Below are positions 33,468-42,772 of a DNA stretch of 64,000 nt, in pieces. Made by a program: the position numbers and the translations under genes. Below the pieces are notes generated by a model, which saw only the letters and a list, made by a program, of their open reading frames with translations, had not been told where the DNA came from and did no database searches. The stretch comes from Actinoplanes utahensis. GTDB lineage: Bacteria; Actinomycetota; Actinomycetes; Mycobacteriales; Micromonosporaceae. Numbering within the stretch: position 1 is the first letter of the stretch; every line of letters starts with the position of its first letter. The stretch spans positions 54,513 to 118,512 of the forward strand of contig NZ_BOMZ01000062.1 in the NCBI RefSeq assembly GCF_016862455.1, in the 5' to 3' direction.

Positions 33468-36400
33468 TCAGCACGCGGGATCGGCGGCGGGTTCCAGGGC
33501 GCGGACCGGGCGGGTGGCCGGCCGGTCGGACAGGGTCAGCCGGGGGGTGCCGACCGCGGCCTCCAGCGCCGAGCGCAGCCGCTGTTCCTCGCGTTCGCGA
33601 TCCCGGTACCAGGCGACCGCCCAGATCCGGTGCAGCTTCCAGCCCAGGTTCGTCAGGACCTGCTCGCTGAGCCGGTCCCGGTCGCGGGCCGCGGAACAGC
33701 CGGCGTAGGCGGTGCCGTCGCAGCGGATGCCGAGCGCGTACCCCGCGTCGGCCCGGCCCGGCACCTGCACGCCGATGTCGACCCGGCCGCCGGACGAGCC
33801 CAGCGCCGCGACCGCCGGGTAGCCCCAGGACCGTACGGTGGTCAGCACCGACTCCGGGAAGACGCTGCCGTTGGCGGGGTCCCGTTCGGTGATCTCGAGG
33901 GCGGCCGGCCCGCGTTCGGCGTAGTCGAGGTAGTCGGCGAGCAGCCGGACCCCCTCGTTGTCGGTCTCCGGCACGTCCCGGGCGCTGATCGAGGTGACGA
34001 TCTCCACCCGGTAACGGGCGCGGGTGATCGCCACGTTCAGCCGGCGCCAGCCGTTCGGCCGGTTCAGCGCCCCGAAGTTGGCGCTGATCTTCCCGGCCTC
34101 GTCGTAGCCGTACCCGATCGAGAAGATCATCACGTCGCGTTCGTCGCCCTGCACCGTCTCCAGGCTCTTGATGAAGAAGCCGTGCAGCCGGTCGTCGTCG
34201 AGGATCCGTTCCAGTCCGGGCTGCCCGGCGGCGAGCGCGCCGACCGCCCGTTCGATCGCCTCGGCCTGCGCCACCGAGAACGTCACCACCCCGAGCGACA
34301 GGCCCGGCCGGGTGGTGAAGTGGTGCAGGATCCGCTCGGCCACCCGATCGGCCTCGAGCGGGTTGTCCCGGCCGGTGCTGCGCCGGTAGACACCGCCGGC
34401 CGGGATCAGCGCCACCCCGGTGTCCGGGCCGGACGCGGCCGCGCTCGGGAAGACGCTGAGCCGGCTCTGATAGAAGGCGTGGTTGGAGAAGGCGATCAGG
34501 GCCTCGTGCCGGCTGCGGTAGTGCCAGTTCAGGCCCAGGCTGGGGAACGCGCCGCAGCCCTTCGCCAGCTCCAGCACCGACTCGAAGTCCAGCACCGGCA
34601 GTTCGGCGTCGGACTCCTCGGCCGAGCCCAGCGAGCGTTCGAAGAACGACGTCGGCGGCAGCTGCCGGTCGTCACCGGCGGTGATCAGCGCGGCGCCCCG
34701 ATAGATGCAGTTGATCGCGTCGGCCGGGGTGACCTGGGACGCCTCGTCGAAGATGACCACGTCGAACCGGATGTCCGCGGGCAGCGAGTGACTCACCGTC
34801 AGCGGCGACATCAGGAAGCAGGGGCGCAGCCCGAGGATCAGCTCGCGGGCCTGCCCGATCAGGTCACGGACCGGCAGGTGCCGGCTGGCCTTCATCGCCT
34901 CCCGGCGGATCAGGTCGGCGGACGGGCCGTCGGTGGTGGGACGGCGACCGGCCACCGCCTCGGCGATGTCGCGGGCGGCGGTCGTGCCGAGCCGTACGTC
35001 CAGGGTCTGGAAGTCGGCCACCAGACGGTCCCGGTCGGCCGCCCGCCACGGCCGCAGCCGCTGGTCGGCCTGGATGACCGCGTCGGCCCAGGACCGGAAC
35101 ACCGCCCGTTCCACGGCGGGGCGCACCTCGTCGGGGGCGGCCCGCAGGTCGGCGCAGTGCTCGACGACACCGTCCAGGCCGTACCCGCTGAGCACCGCCC
35201 GCGCGTCCTGCGCCGCGAACCACTCCTCCTGCCCGCCGGCGTCGGCCCGGATCTCCTGCAGGAACCGCTGCGCCCCGTCGTGGCCGGCGAGCCGGGCGGT
35301 CAGATCCGGGTGCCGGGCCGGGGCGAACGCCTCCAGCATCTCCTGGCGGGCCTCGGCCCACTGTTCGGCGAGCCGGGCCAGACCGGCGACCGGACGCAGG
35401 TTGCGCAGCGCGTCGGCCTGGACGGCCGACATCGGCCGGTCCTCGCCGGTCAGCAGGGTACGGGCGGTCGCCGTCCACTCGATCGCCGTGGACAGGGCCG
35501 TGTCGTCGGTGTCCGCGCCCCGGTAGCCGTCGCCGAGCACGGCCCGGTAGTCGCCGGCCCGTTCGGCGAGCGCGGCCTCGGCGGCGGCCACCTCCTGCCG
35601 CAGCCGCCCGAGGTGCGACACCTCGGCGAAGTTCAGGGTGCGGCCGGTCGCCACGTCGTAGGCGTGCACCACCGCGGCGGCGGCGGCCAGGGCCACCCCG
35701 TGCGCCCGCAGCCAGCCGAGCGCCGCGTCGATCGGGCCGGCCACCAGTTCCGGCCGGTCGGCGCTGAACGGCCCGGGCTTCTGGCCGAGGATCGCCTCCC
35801 GGGCGGCGGTCGCCTGCCGGATCAGCTCCGGGTCCGGCTTGGCGTTGCAGATGTACGCGGCGACGGTGGCCATCGCGGTGGCCGGCGCCGACCGTACCGC
35901 CGCCTCGACCACGTCCAGGGCCTCGTCGACCGCGGCGAAGTCGGTGCCCGCGCCCTGCCAGTAACGGCCGAGCACCGGCCCGTACGCCTGCTCGGCCGCG
36001 GCCAGGTCATGCCGGGCCCGCTGCCAGGCCAGCGCGGTGTCCAGCCGGGGCAGCGCGTCCCGCACCGCGACCCCGGGCAGCACGAACGCCGCCACGATCT
36101 GCCGGTCCTTGCGGTACGCGCCGAACATCCGCCGCCAGCCCCGATGCACCCGGGCGAACCGGTCGGCAAGCTCGTCGAGGGGCTGGGTGAGGATCCCCTC
36201 GGCGAAGAACGGCCGGGCCCGCACCTCGGCGGCGACCAGGTTCTCCATGGCCCGGCGCAGCACCTGGGCGCCGCTCTTGACGGTCGCCGCGGTGCCCTGG
36301 CCGAACCAGAACGGCTCCGGCCGGTGTGCCCGCGCCCCGAGTTCGGCGATGTCGGCGACCCGGCCGATGTCGGCGACCCGGACCGCGTTCGGCAGCCCGA

Positions 36401-38288
36401 GCTTCGCGGTGATCCGGTCGACGGCGGCGCGGTGCCGTTCCAGGGTGTCGGCGGCCTCGGTGCACGCCTGCGCCTGCCGGTCCGCCTCGGCGGCGGTCAG
36501 CGGATCCAGGTCGACCGGCTCGGGGGTGAGCCCGGCCAGGCCCGGCACCGGGGGCAGCTCGGACGGCAGCGGCAGCGCCGACCAGGTCGTCCCGGCGCGC
36601 TGGGTGGCGGCGTCCCGGGCGGCCCGGACCGTGGTGAGATCGCGGCTCAGCGCCTCGGCGGCGGCCCGGATCGGCGCGAGGTCGGGGGTGCTCACCCACG
36701 CGTCGGGCACGTGCGGCGGCCGTTTGCCGGCGTGGGTGGCGAGCCGGGCCAGCACACCGGCGTCGTCCGGGCCGTCCAGGCCGAACGGGGACGTGTCGCC
36801 CTGCCGGGAACGGGCCAGCCCGGCCAGCGCCCGTTCGGCCCGGGACAGCAGCGGGTCGAGGGGTTCGCGGCGCAGCACGTCACGCCACGGCAGGGTGTCC
36901 CGGTCGACGACGGTGCGCCAGGCGCCGGCCAGCCGCTCGGCGGCGTCCCGGATCCGGCGCAGCGAATCCGAGGTGACCGTCTCCACGGCGATCACCGGCA
37001 CCGGTGCGGCCGGGGCGTCGACCAGACCGGCGCAGATCCCCAGCACGTCGTGCAGGCTGCGGCCCAGCGGCTTGCGGACCTCGTTCATGGCGTACGCGTA
37101 CGCGCTCAGTTGTTCCCGCAACTCCCGCGGCGTGCGCCGGTCCAGCGTGGCGGGCCGTCCGGCCGGGGCCGGCTCCTCGTCGAGGGCGGCGGCCAGCGCG
37201 GTGGCCACCTCCCTGCGCCCGGCCTTGGTGCCGTGCAGTTCCAGGACGTGCCGGTTCAGCCCGGACTCGACCAGCCGGTGATGCACCACGTCGAGGGCGG
37301 CCGCCTTCTCCGAGACGAACAGCACCCGTTTCCCGGCGTGCAGCAGGCAGCCGATCATGTTGGCGATGGTCTGCGACTTGCCGGTGCCGGGCGGGCCGTC
37401 CATCACGAAGCTGTGCCCGGCCACCGCGGCGGCGACGCAGGCCCGCTGCGAGGCGTCGGCGTCCAGGACGAGCGGGATGTGCTCGGGCGGGGCGAGCCGG
37501 TCGATGTCGCCGGCCTGGATCGGCGCGAACCGGAACTCCGACCGCTGCCCGTCGGTGCCGGCGAGCGCCCGCACGACCGGGTGCGCGACGATCCGGTCCT
37601 CGTTGACCAGCAGGTCCCGGTAGATGGCCTCCTTGTGGAAGGTCAGGTTGCACAGCAGCATGGTGCGTTCGACGTACCAGCCGCGACGGCGCGCCACCAG
37701 GCTCTGCAACCCCGACCAGACGGCGCCGACGTCCAGGCCGGACTCCGGGTGCACGGCGGGCGGCTCGATGCCGAGGCGGCGCAGCCGGATCGCGAGCGCC
37801 GGATTGAACACCGGGTCGTCGTCGCGCAGCCGCAGCAGTGGCGGGTCACCGGGGCCGGGCGTCACCAGCTCGACCGGCAGCAGCAGCACCGGCGCGGTGA
37901 ACGGCTCGTCGTCCTCGTCGCGCCAGTGCAGCATGCCGAGCACCAGGTGCAGCACCGAGACGCCGCGGTCCAGGTACTCCTGGCGGGCCTTCTTCGCCAG
38001 CCGCCGCAGCACGGCGTCGAGCGCGGTGTCCGGCATCTCGCTGCGGAACACCTCACCGCAGGCCGAGCCGGTGCCGGCCAGCCGTTCCGGGTCGGCGCCG
38101 CTGCCGGCCAGGCCGCAGTCGTCGTCGCGGTGCAGGGCGGCCACCACCGCCTCCGGCTCCGGCCCGACGATCTCCACGAGGTCGGGATGGTCGACCGGAA
38201 AGTTGATCAGCCGGTTGGTGTCACCCAGGTCGACGAGGCTGTCTCGCCAGGCGTGCAGCGCCGCCCGTACTTCCGCACGGTCTCTCAT
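33468..38288 (-). CDS. DUF4011-helicase-Vsr-like nuclease protein, putative antiphage factor
   Basis: 1606 residues. The N-terminal 250 residues match DUF4011 (LVDLGDTNRLINF start). An SF1 (UPF1-like) helicase follows: Walker A GPPGTGKSQ at 298-306, a long inserted helical region, then FDVVIFDEASQVTPADAI (motif II), AGDDRQLPP (III), LNWHYRSRHEALI (IV), VQGDERDVMIFS (V) and LNVAITRARYRVEIV (VI). The last 120 residues are a Vsr/DUF559-type endonuclease domain (VDIGVQVPG, LGIRCDGTAY, LGWKLHRIW). This order matches the single-gene DUF4011-helicase-Vsr (Hhe) defence architecture. In the nuclease part the family's usual GIECDG reads GIRCDG, so cleavage may be impaired. It lies alone, next to a recently expanded repeat. 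Confidence 0.85.
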   Translation of the reverse strand: MRDRAEVRAALHAWRDSLVDLGDTNRLINFPVDHPDLVEIVGPEPEAVVAALHRDDDCGLAGSGADPERLAGTGSACGEVFRSEMPDTALDAVLRRLAKKARQEYLDRGVSVLHLVLGMLHWRDEDDEPFTAPVLLLPVELVTPGPGDPPLLRLRDDDPVFNPALAIRLRRLGIEPPAVHPESGLDVGAVWSGLQSLVARRRGWYVERTMLLCNLTFHKEAIYRDLLVNEDRIVAHPVVRALAGTDGQRSEFRFAPIQAGDIDRLAPPEHIPLVLDADASQRACVAAAVAGHSFVMDGPPGTGKSQTIANMIGCLLHAGKRVLFVSEKAAALDVVHHRLVESGLNRHVLELHGTKAGRREVATALAAALDEEPAPAGRPATLDRRTPRELREQLSAYAYAMNEVRKPLGRSLHDVLGICAGLVDAPAAPVPVIAVETVTSDSLRRIRDAAERLAGAWRTVVDRDTLPWRDVLRREPLDPLLSRAERALAGLARSRQGDTSPFGLDGPDDAGVLARLATHAGKRPPHVPDAWVSTPDLAPIRAAAEALSRDLTTVRAARDAATQRAGTTWSALPLPSELPPVPGLAGLTPEPVDLDPLTAAEADRQAQACTEAADTLERHRAAVDRITAKLGLPNAVRVADIGRVADIAELGARAHRPEPFWFGQGTAATVKSGAQVLRRAMENLVAAEVRARPFFAEGILTQPLDELADRFARVHRGWRRMFGAYRKDRQIVAAFVLPGVAVRDALPRLDTALAWQRARHDLAAAEQAYGPVLGRYWQGAGTDFAAVDEALDVVEAAVRSAPATAMATVAAYICNAKPDPELIRQATAAREAILGQKPGPFSADRPELVAGPIDAALGWLRAHGVALAAAAAVVHAYDVATGRTLNFAEVSHLGRLRQEVAAAEAALAERAGDYRAVLGDGYRGADTDDTALSTAIEWTATARTLLTGEDRPMSAVQADALRNLRPVAGLARLAEQWAEARQEMLEAFAPARHPDLTARLAGHDGAQRFLQEIRADAGGQEEWFAAQDARAVLSGYGLDGVVEHCADLRAAPDEVRPAVERAVFRSWADAVIQADQRLRPWRAADRDRLVADFQTLDVRLGTTAARDIAEAVAGRRPTTDGPSADLIRREAMKASRHLPVRDLIGQARELILGLRPCFLMSPLTVSHSLPADIRFDVVIFDEASQVTPADAINCIYRGAALITAGDDRQLPPTSFFERSLGSAEESDAELPVLDFESVLELAKGCGAFPSLGLNWHYRSRHEALIAFSNHAFYQSRLSVFPSAAASGPDTGVALIPAGGVYRRSTGRDNPLEADRVAERILHHFTTRPGLSLGVVTFSVAQAEAIERAVGALAAGQPGLERILDDDRLHGFFIKSLETVQGDERDVMIFSIGYGYDEAGKISANFGALNRPNGWRRLNVAITRARYRVEIVTSISARDVPETDNEGVRLLADYLDYAERGPAALEITERDPANGSVFPESVLTTVRSWGYPAVAALGSSGGRVDIGVQVPGRADAGYALGIRCDGTAYAGCSAARDRDRLSEQVLTNLGWKLHRIWAVAWYRDREREEQRLRSALEAAVGTPRLTLSDRPATRPVRALEPAADPAC

Positions 38289-38395
38289 GCCCCAATTGCA
38301 ACAAAAATTCAGATTCTCCGTACGCGTTCCGCTCATTTCCGGGCACGGCGCACGAACAGTTCGATGCGTGTGGAGCGGGGACGATCGAAGTCGGG

Positions 38396-39019
38396 TCAGC
38401 GGTCGAGGGCCAGCCGGAACCCGAGAGTGATCAGGATCCCGCCGGTCACGGTGTCGAGACGGCGGCTCAGGGTGCGGCGAGGCCGCAGCCAGGCGCCGAT
38501 ACGGCCGGCGAAGACCCCGACGGCGCCGTCGATCAGGAACTCCAGCACGATCAGGATCAGGCCGAGCACCGCGAACTGCGCCCACACCGGCCCGAGCGCC
38601 GGATCGACGAACTGCGGCAGGAACGCCACCGAGAAGGCGATCATCTTCGGGTTGGACAGGTTGGTCAGGAAACCGGTCAGGTACGCGCGCCGGCCGGACA
38701 TCACCGCCCCGGACGGCTCCAGCGACGAGCCGCGCCGCCGGATCATCTGCACGCCGAGGTACGCCAGGTACACCGCGCCGGCTACCCGCAGCGCCGTGAA
38801 AGCCTGCGGGACCGCCGTGAACAGCGCGGTCAGACCGGCCGCCGCGATCAGCACGTGCACCGCCTCACTGGTGGCCAGCCCGGCGGTCGCCAGCAGCCCG
38901 GCACGGGGGCCGCTGCGCATCCCGCAGCCGAGCACGAACAGCATGTCCGGCCCGGGCGCGAGCATCGCGACGACGGTGGCGGCGGTGAAGGCGGCGAGCA
39001 ATTGCGGATCCCACGACAT
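38396..39019 (-). CDS. LysE/RhtB-family exporter
   Basis: 207 residues with six membrane helices and the family start LLAAFTAATVVAMLAPGPDMLFVLGCGMRSGPRAGL, where APGPD is the conserved hinge of LysE/RhtB exporters. FLTNLSNPKMIAFSVAFLPQFVDP is the second signature. It exports amino acids or related small metabolites using the proton gradient. It is divergent from the LysR gene at 39090 with 70 bases between, the usual arrangement for LysR control. The specific substrate cannot be read from the sequence. Confidence 0.9.
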   Translation of the reverse strand: MSWDPQLLAAFTAATVVAMLAPGPDMLFVLGCGMRSGPRAGLLATAGLATSEAVHVLIAAAGLTALFTAVPQAFTALRVAGAVYLAYLGVQMIRRRGSSLEPSGAVMSGRRAYLTGFLTNLSNPKMIAFSVAFLPQFVDPALGPVWAQFAVLGLILIVLEFLIDGAVGVFAGRIGAWLRPRRTLSRRLDTVTGGILITLGFRLALDR

Positions 39020-39089
39020 GCGGTCAGCCTGCCGCCGCGCGAGCATGAGATCCATCCGGTACGGCCACCGCTGAGCATAAGATCCGCTG

Positions 39090-40019
39090 ATGCTCGATCC
39101 CCGCCGGCTGGCCCTGTTGCGTGACGTGGCGGAGACCGGCACCATCGCGGCCGCCGCGACCCGGGCCGGATGCACCGCCGCGGCCGCCTCCCAGCAGCTG
39201 TCCGCCCTGGAACGCGACATCGGCGCCGCCCTGCTGGAACGGTCGGCCCGCAGTGTGCGGCTCACCGAGGCCGGCCGGGTCCTCGCCGAGCACGCCGGAC
39301 GGCTCCTCGCCGCGCTCGACGAGGCGGAACGTGCTGCCCGCGACGTGGCCGGGCTGCGCGGCGGCACGATCCGGGTGGCGGCGTTCGCCACCGCCGGGAC
39401 CAGTTTCGTGATCCCGGCGCTGACCGAGTTCCGGCGGCGGCATCCGGAGATCGAACTGCGGTTCAGCGAACTGGAGTCGGACCAGGCGCTGCCCGGGGTG
39501 CGGTCCGGAACGATCGATCTGGCGGTCACCCACGAGTACGCTCCGCTGTCCCGGCCCGATCTGCGCGGGCTCGGCCAGCGGCCGCTGTACCGGGAGCCGA
39601 TGCTGCTGGCCGTGCCGGAGACCGCCGAGCGGGAGCCGGCGCACCTCGCCGACTTCGCCGCGACCCCCTGGGTCGCCGCCCTGACCAGCACCGGTTTCCA
39701 GGCCGCCACCGAGATGGCGTGCCGAGCCGCCGGTTTCGTGCCGCGCGTCGACATCCGGGTGCACAGCTATCCGATGGTGCTCGCCATGGTCGCCGCCGGG
39801 TTCGGGGTGTCGCTGGTGCCGCAGCTCGCGGCCGTCGCCCGGCGGGGCGTCACCTATCTGCCGATCGCCCGGCCCGCCGGCCTGGCCCGGCAGATCTACG
39901 CCACCACCCGGGCCACCGACCGGTCACCGGCCGTCCTGGCGCTCTCCGGTTACCTGCACGACGCGCTCACCGCACGCACCCACCTCGAGCACCGGCGCGG
40001 CCGGCGGCCACCGGCGTGA
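39090..40019 (+). CDS. LysR-family regulator next to the LysE exporter
   Basis: 309 residues: an N-terminal winged helix-turn-helix (RLALLRDVAETGTIAAAATRAGCTAAAASQQLSALERDIG, then LLERSARSVRLTEAGR), a linker helix to about residue 88, and a type 2 periplasmic-binding-like effector domain (IRVAAFATAGTSFVIPAL onward). The short divergent spacing makes the exporter its likely target. The recognition helix TAAAASQQL has Ala where SxSAVSQQ is more usual. The effector is unknown. Confidence 0.9.
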   Translation: MLDPRRLALLRDVAETGTIAAAATRAGCTAAAASQQLSALERDIGAALLERSARSVRLTEAGRVLAEHAGRLLAALDEAERAARDVAGLRGGTIRVAAFATAGTSFVIPALTEFRRRHPEIELRFSELESDQALPGVRSGTIDLAVTHEYAPLSRPDLRGLGQRPLYREPMLLAVPETAEREPAHLADFAATPWVAALTSTGFQAATEMACRAAGFVPRVDIRVHSYPMVLAMVAAGFGVSLVPQLAAVARRGVTYLPIARPAGLARQIYATTRATDRSPAVLALSGYLHDALTARTHLEHRRGRRPPA

Positions 40020-40058
40020 TCCCGCCGCACCGCCGGGCCGGCACACCGGATGCCGGGC

Positions 40059-40130
40059 GCCGGCCGGACCTCGTGGGGATCCGCCGGCCGGACCTCGTGG
40101 GGATCCGCCGGCCGGATCTCGCGGGGATCG
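40059..40130. repeat. Three tandem copies of a 24-bp unit
   Basis: Units start at 40059, 40083 and 40107. The first two are identical (GCCGGCCGGACC then TCGTGGGGATCC) and the third differs at three positions. They lie between the convergent LysR and STAS genes. The 24-bp unit would keep a reading frame, but no real gene covers it. Confidence 0.75.
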
Positions 40131-40131
40131 G

Positions 40132-40533
40132 TCAGGCCGGCACCTCCGCGTGCACCGGCTCGAGGCGGATCCGGTAGGCCGGTCCGTCGTGGCGCGCGCG
40201 GACCGCCGGCTCGGGCGGCAGGGACAGGAACTCGGCCACCCCGGCGGCCCGCAGCATGTCCCCGACCAGCCCGTGGGCGTTGGTGACGCGATAGTGGCAG
40301 CCCCGCCGCAGTGCCTCCTGCCGGCCGACCATCAGGCTCCGGATGCCGCTCGCCGCGACGGTGGGAACCCGGCCGAGGTCCACCACGAGCGTCCGGACCC
40401 CGGGCTGTTCGACGGCGTTGATCAGGATGTGGCTCAGTGCTTCGCTGACGTCGTGGTCGATGTCGCCGACCACCAGGAGGCGGACGGCGTCATCGCCGTC
40501 ATGGTGCTTGCTCACCGCGAACGGGCCGGTCAT
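40132..40533 (-). CDS. STAS-domain anti-sigma-factor antagonist-like protein
   Basis: 133 residues from ATG 40533 with AAGGAA upstream. The sequence follows the STAS fold: LLVVGDIDHDVSEALSHILINAV, then RTLVVDLGRVPTVAASGIRSLMVGRQEAL. Here the Ser in the AASGIRSL loop is in the place of the phosphorylated residue of SpoIIAA-type antagonists. RGCHYRVTNAHGLVGDMLRAAGV completes the domain. Such proteins release a sigma factor by binding its anti-sigma kinase when unphosphorylated. No kinase or sigma partner lies nearby, so it is an orphan. About 310 bases upstream (40534-40844) hold no gene. Confidence 0.8.
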   Translation of the reverse strand: MTGPFAVSKHHDGDDAVRLLVVGDIDHDVSEALSHILINAVEQPGVRTLVVDLGRVPTVAASGIRSLMVGRQEALRRGCHYRVTNAHGLVGDMLRAAGVAEFLSLPPEPAVRARHDGPAYRIRLEPVHAEVPA

Positions 40534-40844
40534 CAGGTTCCTTCCCCTCGGCGGCCGGGCGTCCTCGATTCTGCGCCATCGGACGGTGATGGCGGGCCCG
40601 GATCACCCGTCAGCCGGCCGGGTTCCCCGCCCCGGGCACCACCGTTCGGCCGAGCCGACCTGGGCTCATTGGCCTTTCGGGGCCAGCGGCGGGCGCGGTG
40701 TGGTAGGCGTGTCACCTATCGTGTGGTGCGCTGACGGCCAGCCGTGCGGTTCGTCACAAACAGCCACTATCGGCCGCCTGCGCCGGTCGTCCCGGGTTGC
40801 CGCCTTGGGTTATCGTTCGCCGGTCAGAAGTTGGTGGAGACCGG

Positions 40845-42278
40845 ATGGACCAAATATTGTTGCCCGTGTCAATGACGTTCATCCGATGGTTCGGCTTGTC
40901 CGGCTCGGTCATGCTCGCCGTGGCCGGCTGGCTCGGCGGCGCGCATCCCGACGCCGACCTCAGGTCCACCCCGGTCAGCATCGCGCAGGGCCCCTACGGC
41001 CCGGCCATCCTCGGCCTCTGGCTGCTCGGCACGGCCATCCAGGCATATGCGTGGTGGTCCGGCCGGGACCGGGTCCCCTCGGTCCGGTGGGGTCTGGTCA
41101 CGGCCCTGCTCTGGTCGCTGCCGTTCCTGCTGACCCCGCCGGTCGGCAGCCGCGACTTCTACTCGTACTGGTGCCAGGGTGAGATGTTCCTGCACGACAT
41201 CGACCCGTACAGGTTCGGCGTCGACGCCCTGCCCTGCACCTACCTGGAGACCGTCTCGCCGATCTGGCGCGAGAGCGTCACCCCGTACGGCCCGATGTTC
41301 ATCCTGGTCGCCGCGTTCGCGGTCTGGCTGGGCAGCAACCTGACCACCGCGCTCGTCCTGTTCCGCCTGGTCACCCTGGCCGGCATGGCCGCGATCGCGG
41401 CCGGTCTGCCGGCGCTGGCGCGCCGCTGCGGCGTGGACCCGCAGCGCGCCGTCTGGGTCGCGCTCGCCGGGCCCCTGATCGGGGCGCATCTGCTGGGCGC
41501 GCCGCACAACGACGCGGTCATGCTCGGGTTCGCGGTGCTCGGCTTCTTCGTGATCGTCCGAGCCAGTTCCCATCCGGTCGCCCTGGTCGCCGGCGGCGCG
41601 CTGCTCGGGCTGGCGTTCTCGGTCAAGGCCACCACCGTGGTGCTGATCCCGTTCGCCGTGCTGATCGCCGCCCGGTCGTTCCTGGCCGCCACGGCGCTCG
41701 TCGGCGGGGGCGCGCTGGCCTCGTTCGGTGTCGTCACGGTCACCAGCGGCCTCGGTTTCGGCTGGGTGCCGGCCATGCAGGGCAGCGTCTCGCTGATCCA
41801 GTTCTCGTCGCCGCCGACCGCGGTCGGCATGACCATCACCTACCTGGGCCGGCCGTTCAGCGCCGATTTCAACGCCGTCCCGTTCGTCCGCAACGTGGCG
41901 CTGGCCCTGCTCGCCGTCACCCTGGTGTGGTTGTGGGTCCGGGCCCTGCGCACCCCCGCGCAGTACCGGACCCGGGCCGCCCTGCGGGGCGCCGCGCTGG
42001 CGCTCACCGCGTTCGTGGTGCTGTCCCCGGTCTTCCACCCGTGGTACGCGTTGTGGCCGCTCACCTTCCTGGCCGCCACGACCGTCCGCAACAAGGCCAT
42101 GATGGTGATCACCATCATCTCGGCCTTCATCGTCCTGCCGGACGGCAGCGGCCTGACGCGCTTCGTGAAGTTCCCCGGCGCCCCGATCGTGACCATCGTC
42201 CTGATCGTCCTGGCGGTCCGCTACTTCCGGCAGCGCCAGGCCGCCGCCCGGACCCCGCACCCGGTGACCACGGCCTGA
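40845..42278 (+). CDS. mptB: MptB-like polyprenol-phosphomannose-dependent mannosyltransferase
   Basis: 477 residues with about twelve to thirteen membrane helices. SRDFYSYWCQGEMFLHDIDPYRFG and SVTPYGPMFILVAAF are the outer loops expected in GT-C mannosyltransferases of the MptA/MptB group, which add alpha-1,6-mannose to lipid-linked glycans from polyprenyl-phosphomannose on the outer face of the membrane. Later blocks GAPHNDAVMLGFAVLGF and VFHPWYALWPLTFL also fit. ATG 40845 is chosen because GGAG lies seven bases before it. The gene stands alone, convergent with a small membrane-protein gene. MptB is known in mycobacteria and corynebacteria; the acceptor here is unknown. Confidence 0.75.
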   Translation: MDQILLPVSMTFIRWFGLSGSVMLAVAGWLGGAHPDADLRSTPVSIAQGPYGPAILGLWLLGTAIQAYAWWSGRDRVPSVRWGLVTALLWSLPFLLTPPVGSRDFYSYWCQGEMFLHDIDPYRFGVDALPCTYLETVSPIWRESVTPYGPMFILVAAFAVWLGSNLTTALVLFRLVTLAGMAAIAAGLPALARRCGVDPQRAVWVALAGPLIGAHLLGAPHNDAVMLGFAVLGFFVIVRASSHPVALVAGGALLGLAFSVKATTVVLIPFAVLIAARSFLAATALVGGGALASFGVVTVTSGLGFGWVPAMQGSVSLIQFSSPPTAVGMTITYLGRPFSADFNAVPFVRNVALALLAVTLVWLWVRALRTPAQYRTRAALRGAALALTAFVVLSPVFHPWYALWPLTFLAATTVRNKAMMVITIISAFIVLPDGSGLTRFVKFPGAPIVTIVLIVLAVRYFRQRQAAARTPHPVTTA

Positions 42279-42297
42279 CCCCGCGGGCCCGGCGAGC

Positions 42298-42723
42298 TCA
42301 GTCCAGAATCCAGGACCGGACCGACTCGCCGGGCGGCGAGAACGCCAGCACCACGATCACCGCGGCCAGCAGCGTGCCGGCCGGCAGCCACCGCCAGGCC
42401 CGCCGGTCGGCTCGCGCCGCCGGATCCGCCAGCCGTGCGACGCCCGCCACGACCAGGCACACCCCGACGAAGTGCCCGAACATCGCCGTGTACATCACCA
42501 CCAACGCGACCGGCCACAGCGCGCCGGGCCAGATCACGATCGAGGCGGTGTACTCGTCGCCCATCGAGGGGATGTACGCCTCACCCCGCAGGTAGGCCGC
42601 CCGTCCCAGGGCCGCCGCCGCGGCCGCCGCGAGCCACGCCGGCCACAGGAGAAGCCCCCCGGGCGAGCCGCCGCGAGATCGGCATCGGTCCGGTCCGCTG
42701 CAAGGTCTCCGGCATGGCGGCAT
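42298..42723 (-). CDS. Small membrane protein, start region possibly frameshifted
   Basis: Three to four hydrophobic segments (LWPAWLAAAAAAALGRAAYL, IWPGALWPVALVVMYTAMFG, GVCLVVAGVARL, TLLAAVIVVLAFSPP) in 141 residues; no family is recognised. From ATG 42723 the first 25 residues are Cys/Arg-rich and not convincing. The neighbouring frame offers a better-looking start (MPETLQRTGPMPISRRLARG) that would join the membrane part if the run of six C at 42655-42660 had one base more or less. Sequencing error or phase variation at the run is possible. Confidence 0.5.
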   Translation of the reverse strand: MPPCRRPCSGPDRCRSRGGSPGGLLLWPAWLAAAAAAALGRAAYLRGEAYIPSMGDEYTASIVIWPGALWPVALVVMYTAMFGHFVGVCLVVAGVARLADPAARADRRAWRWLPAGTLLAAVIVVLAFSPPGESVRSWILD

Positions 42724-42772
42724 GATATCGACGGACGCCTTATCCGGTTGACCGCATCGCCAGGATGGTGGT

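Noticed and set aside
32388..39074. A 2228-codon plus-strand open frame
   Set aside because: It is the antisense shadow of the helicase gene, with Arg/Pro/Gly/Val/Gln-only composition and no domain pattern.
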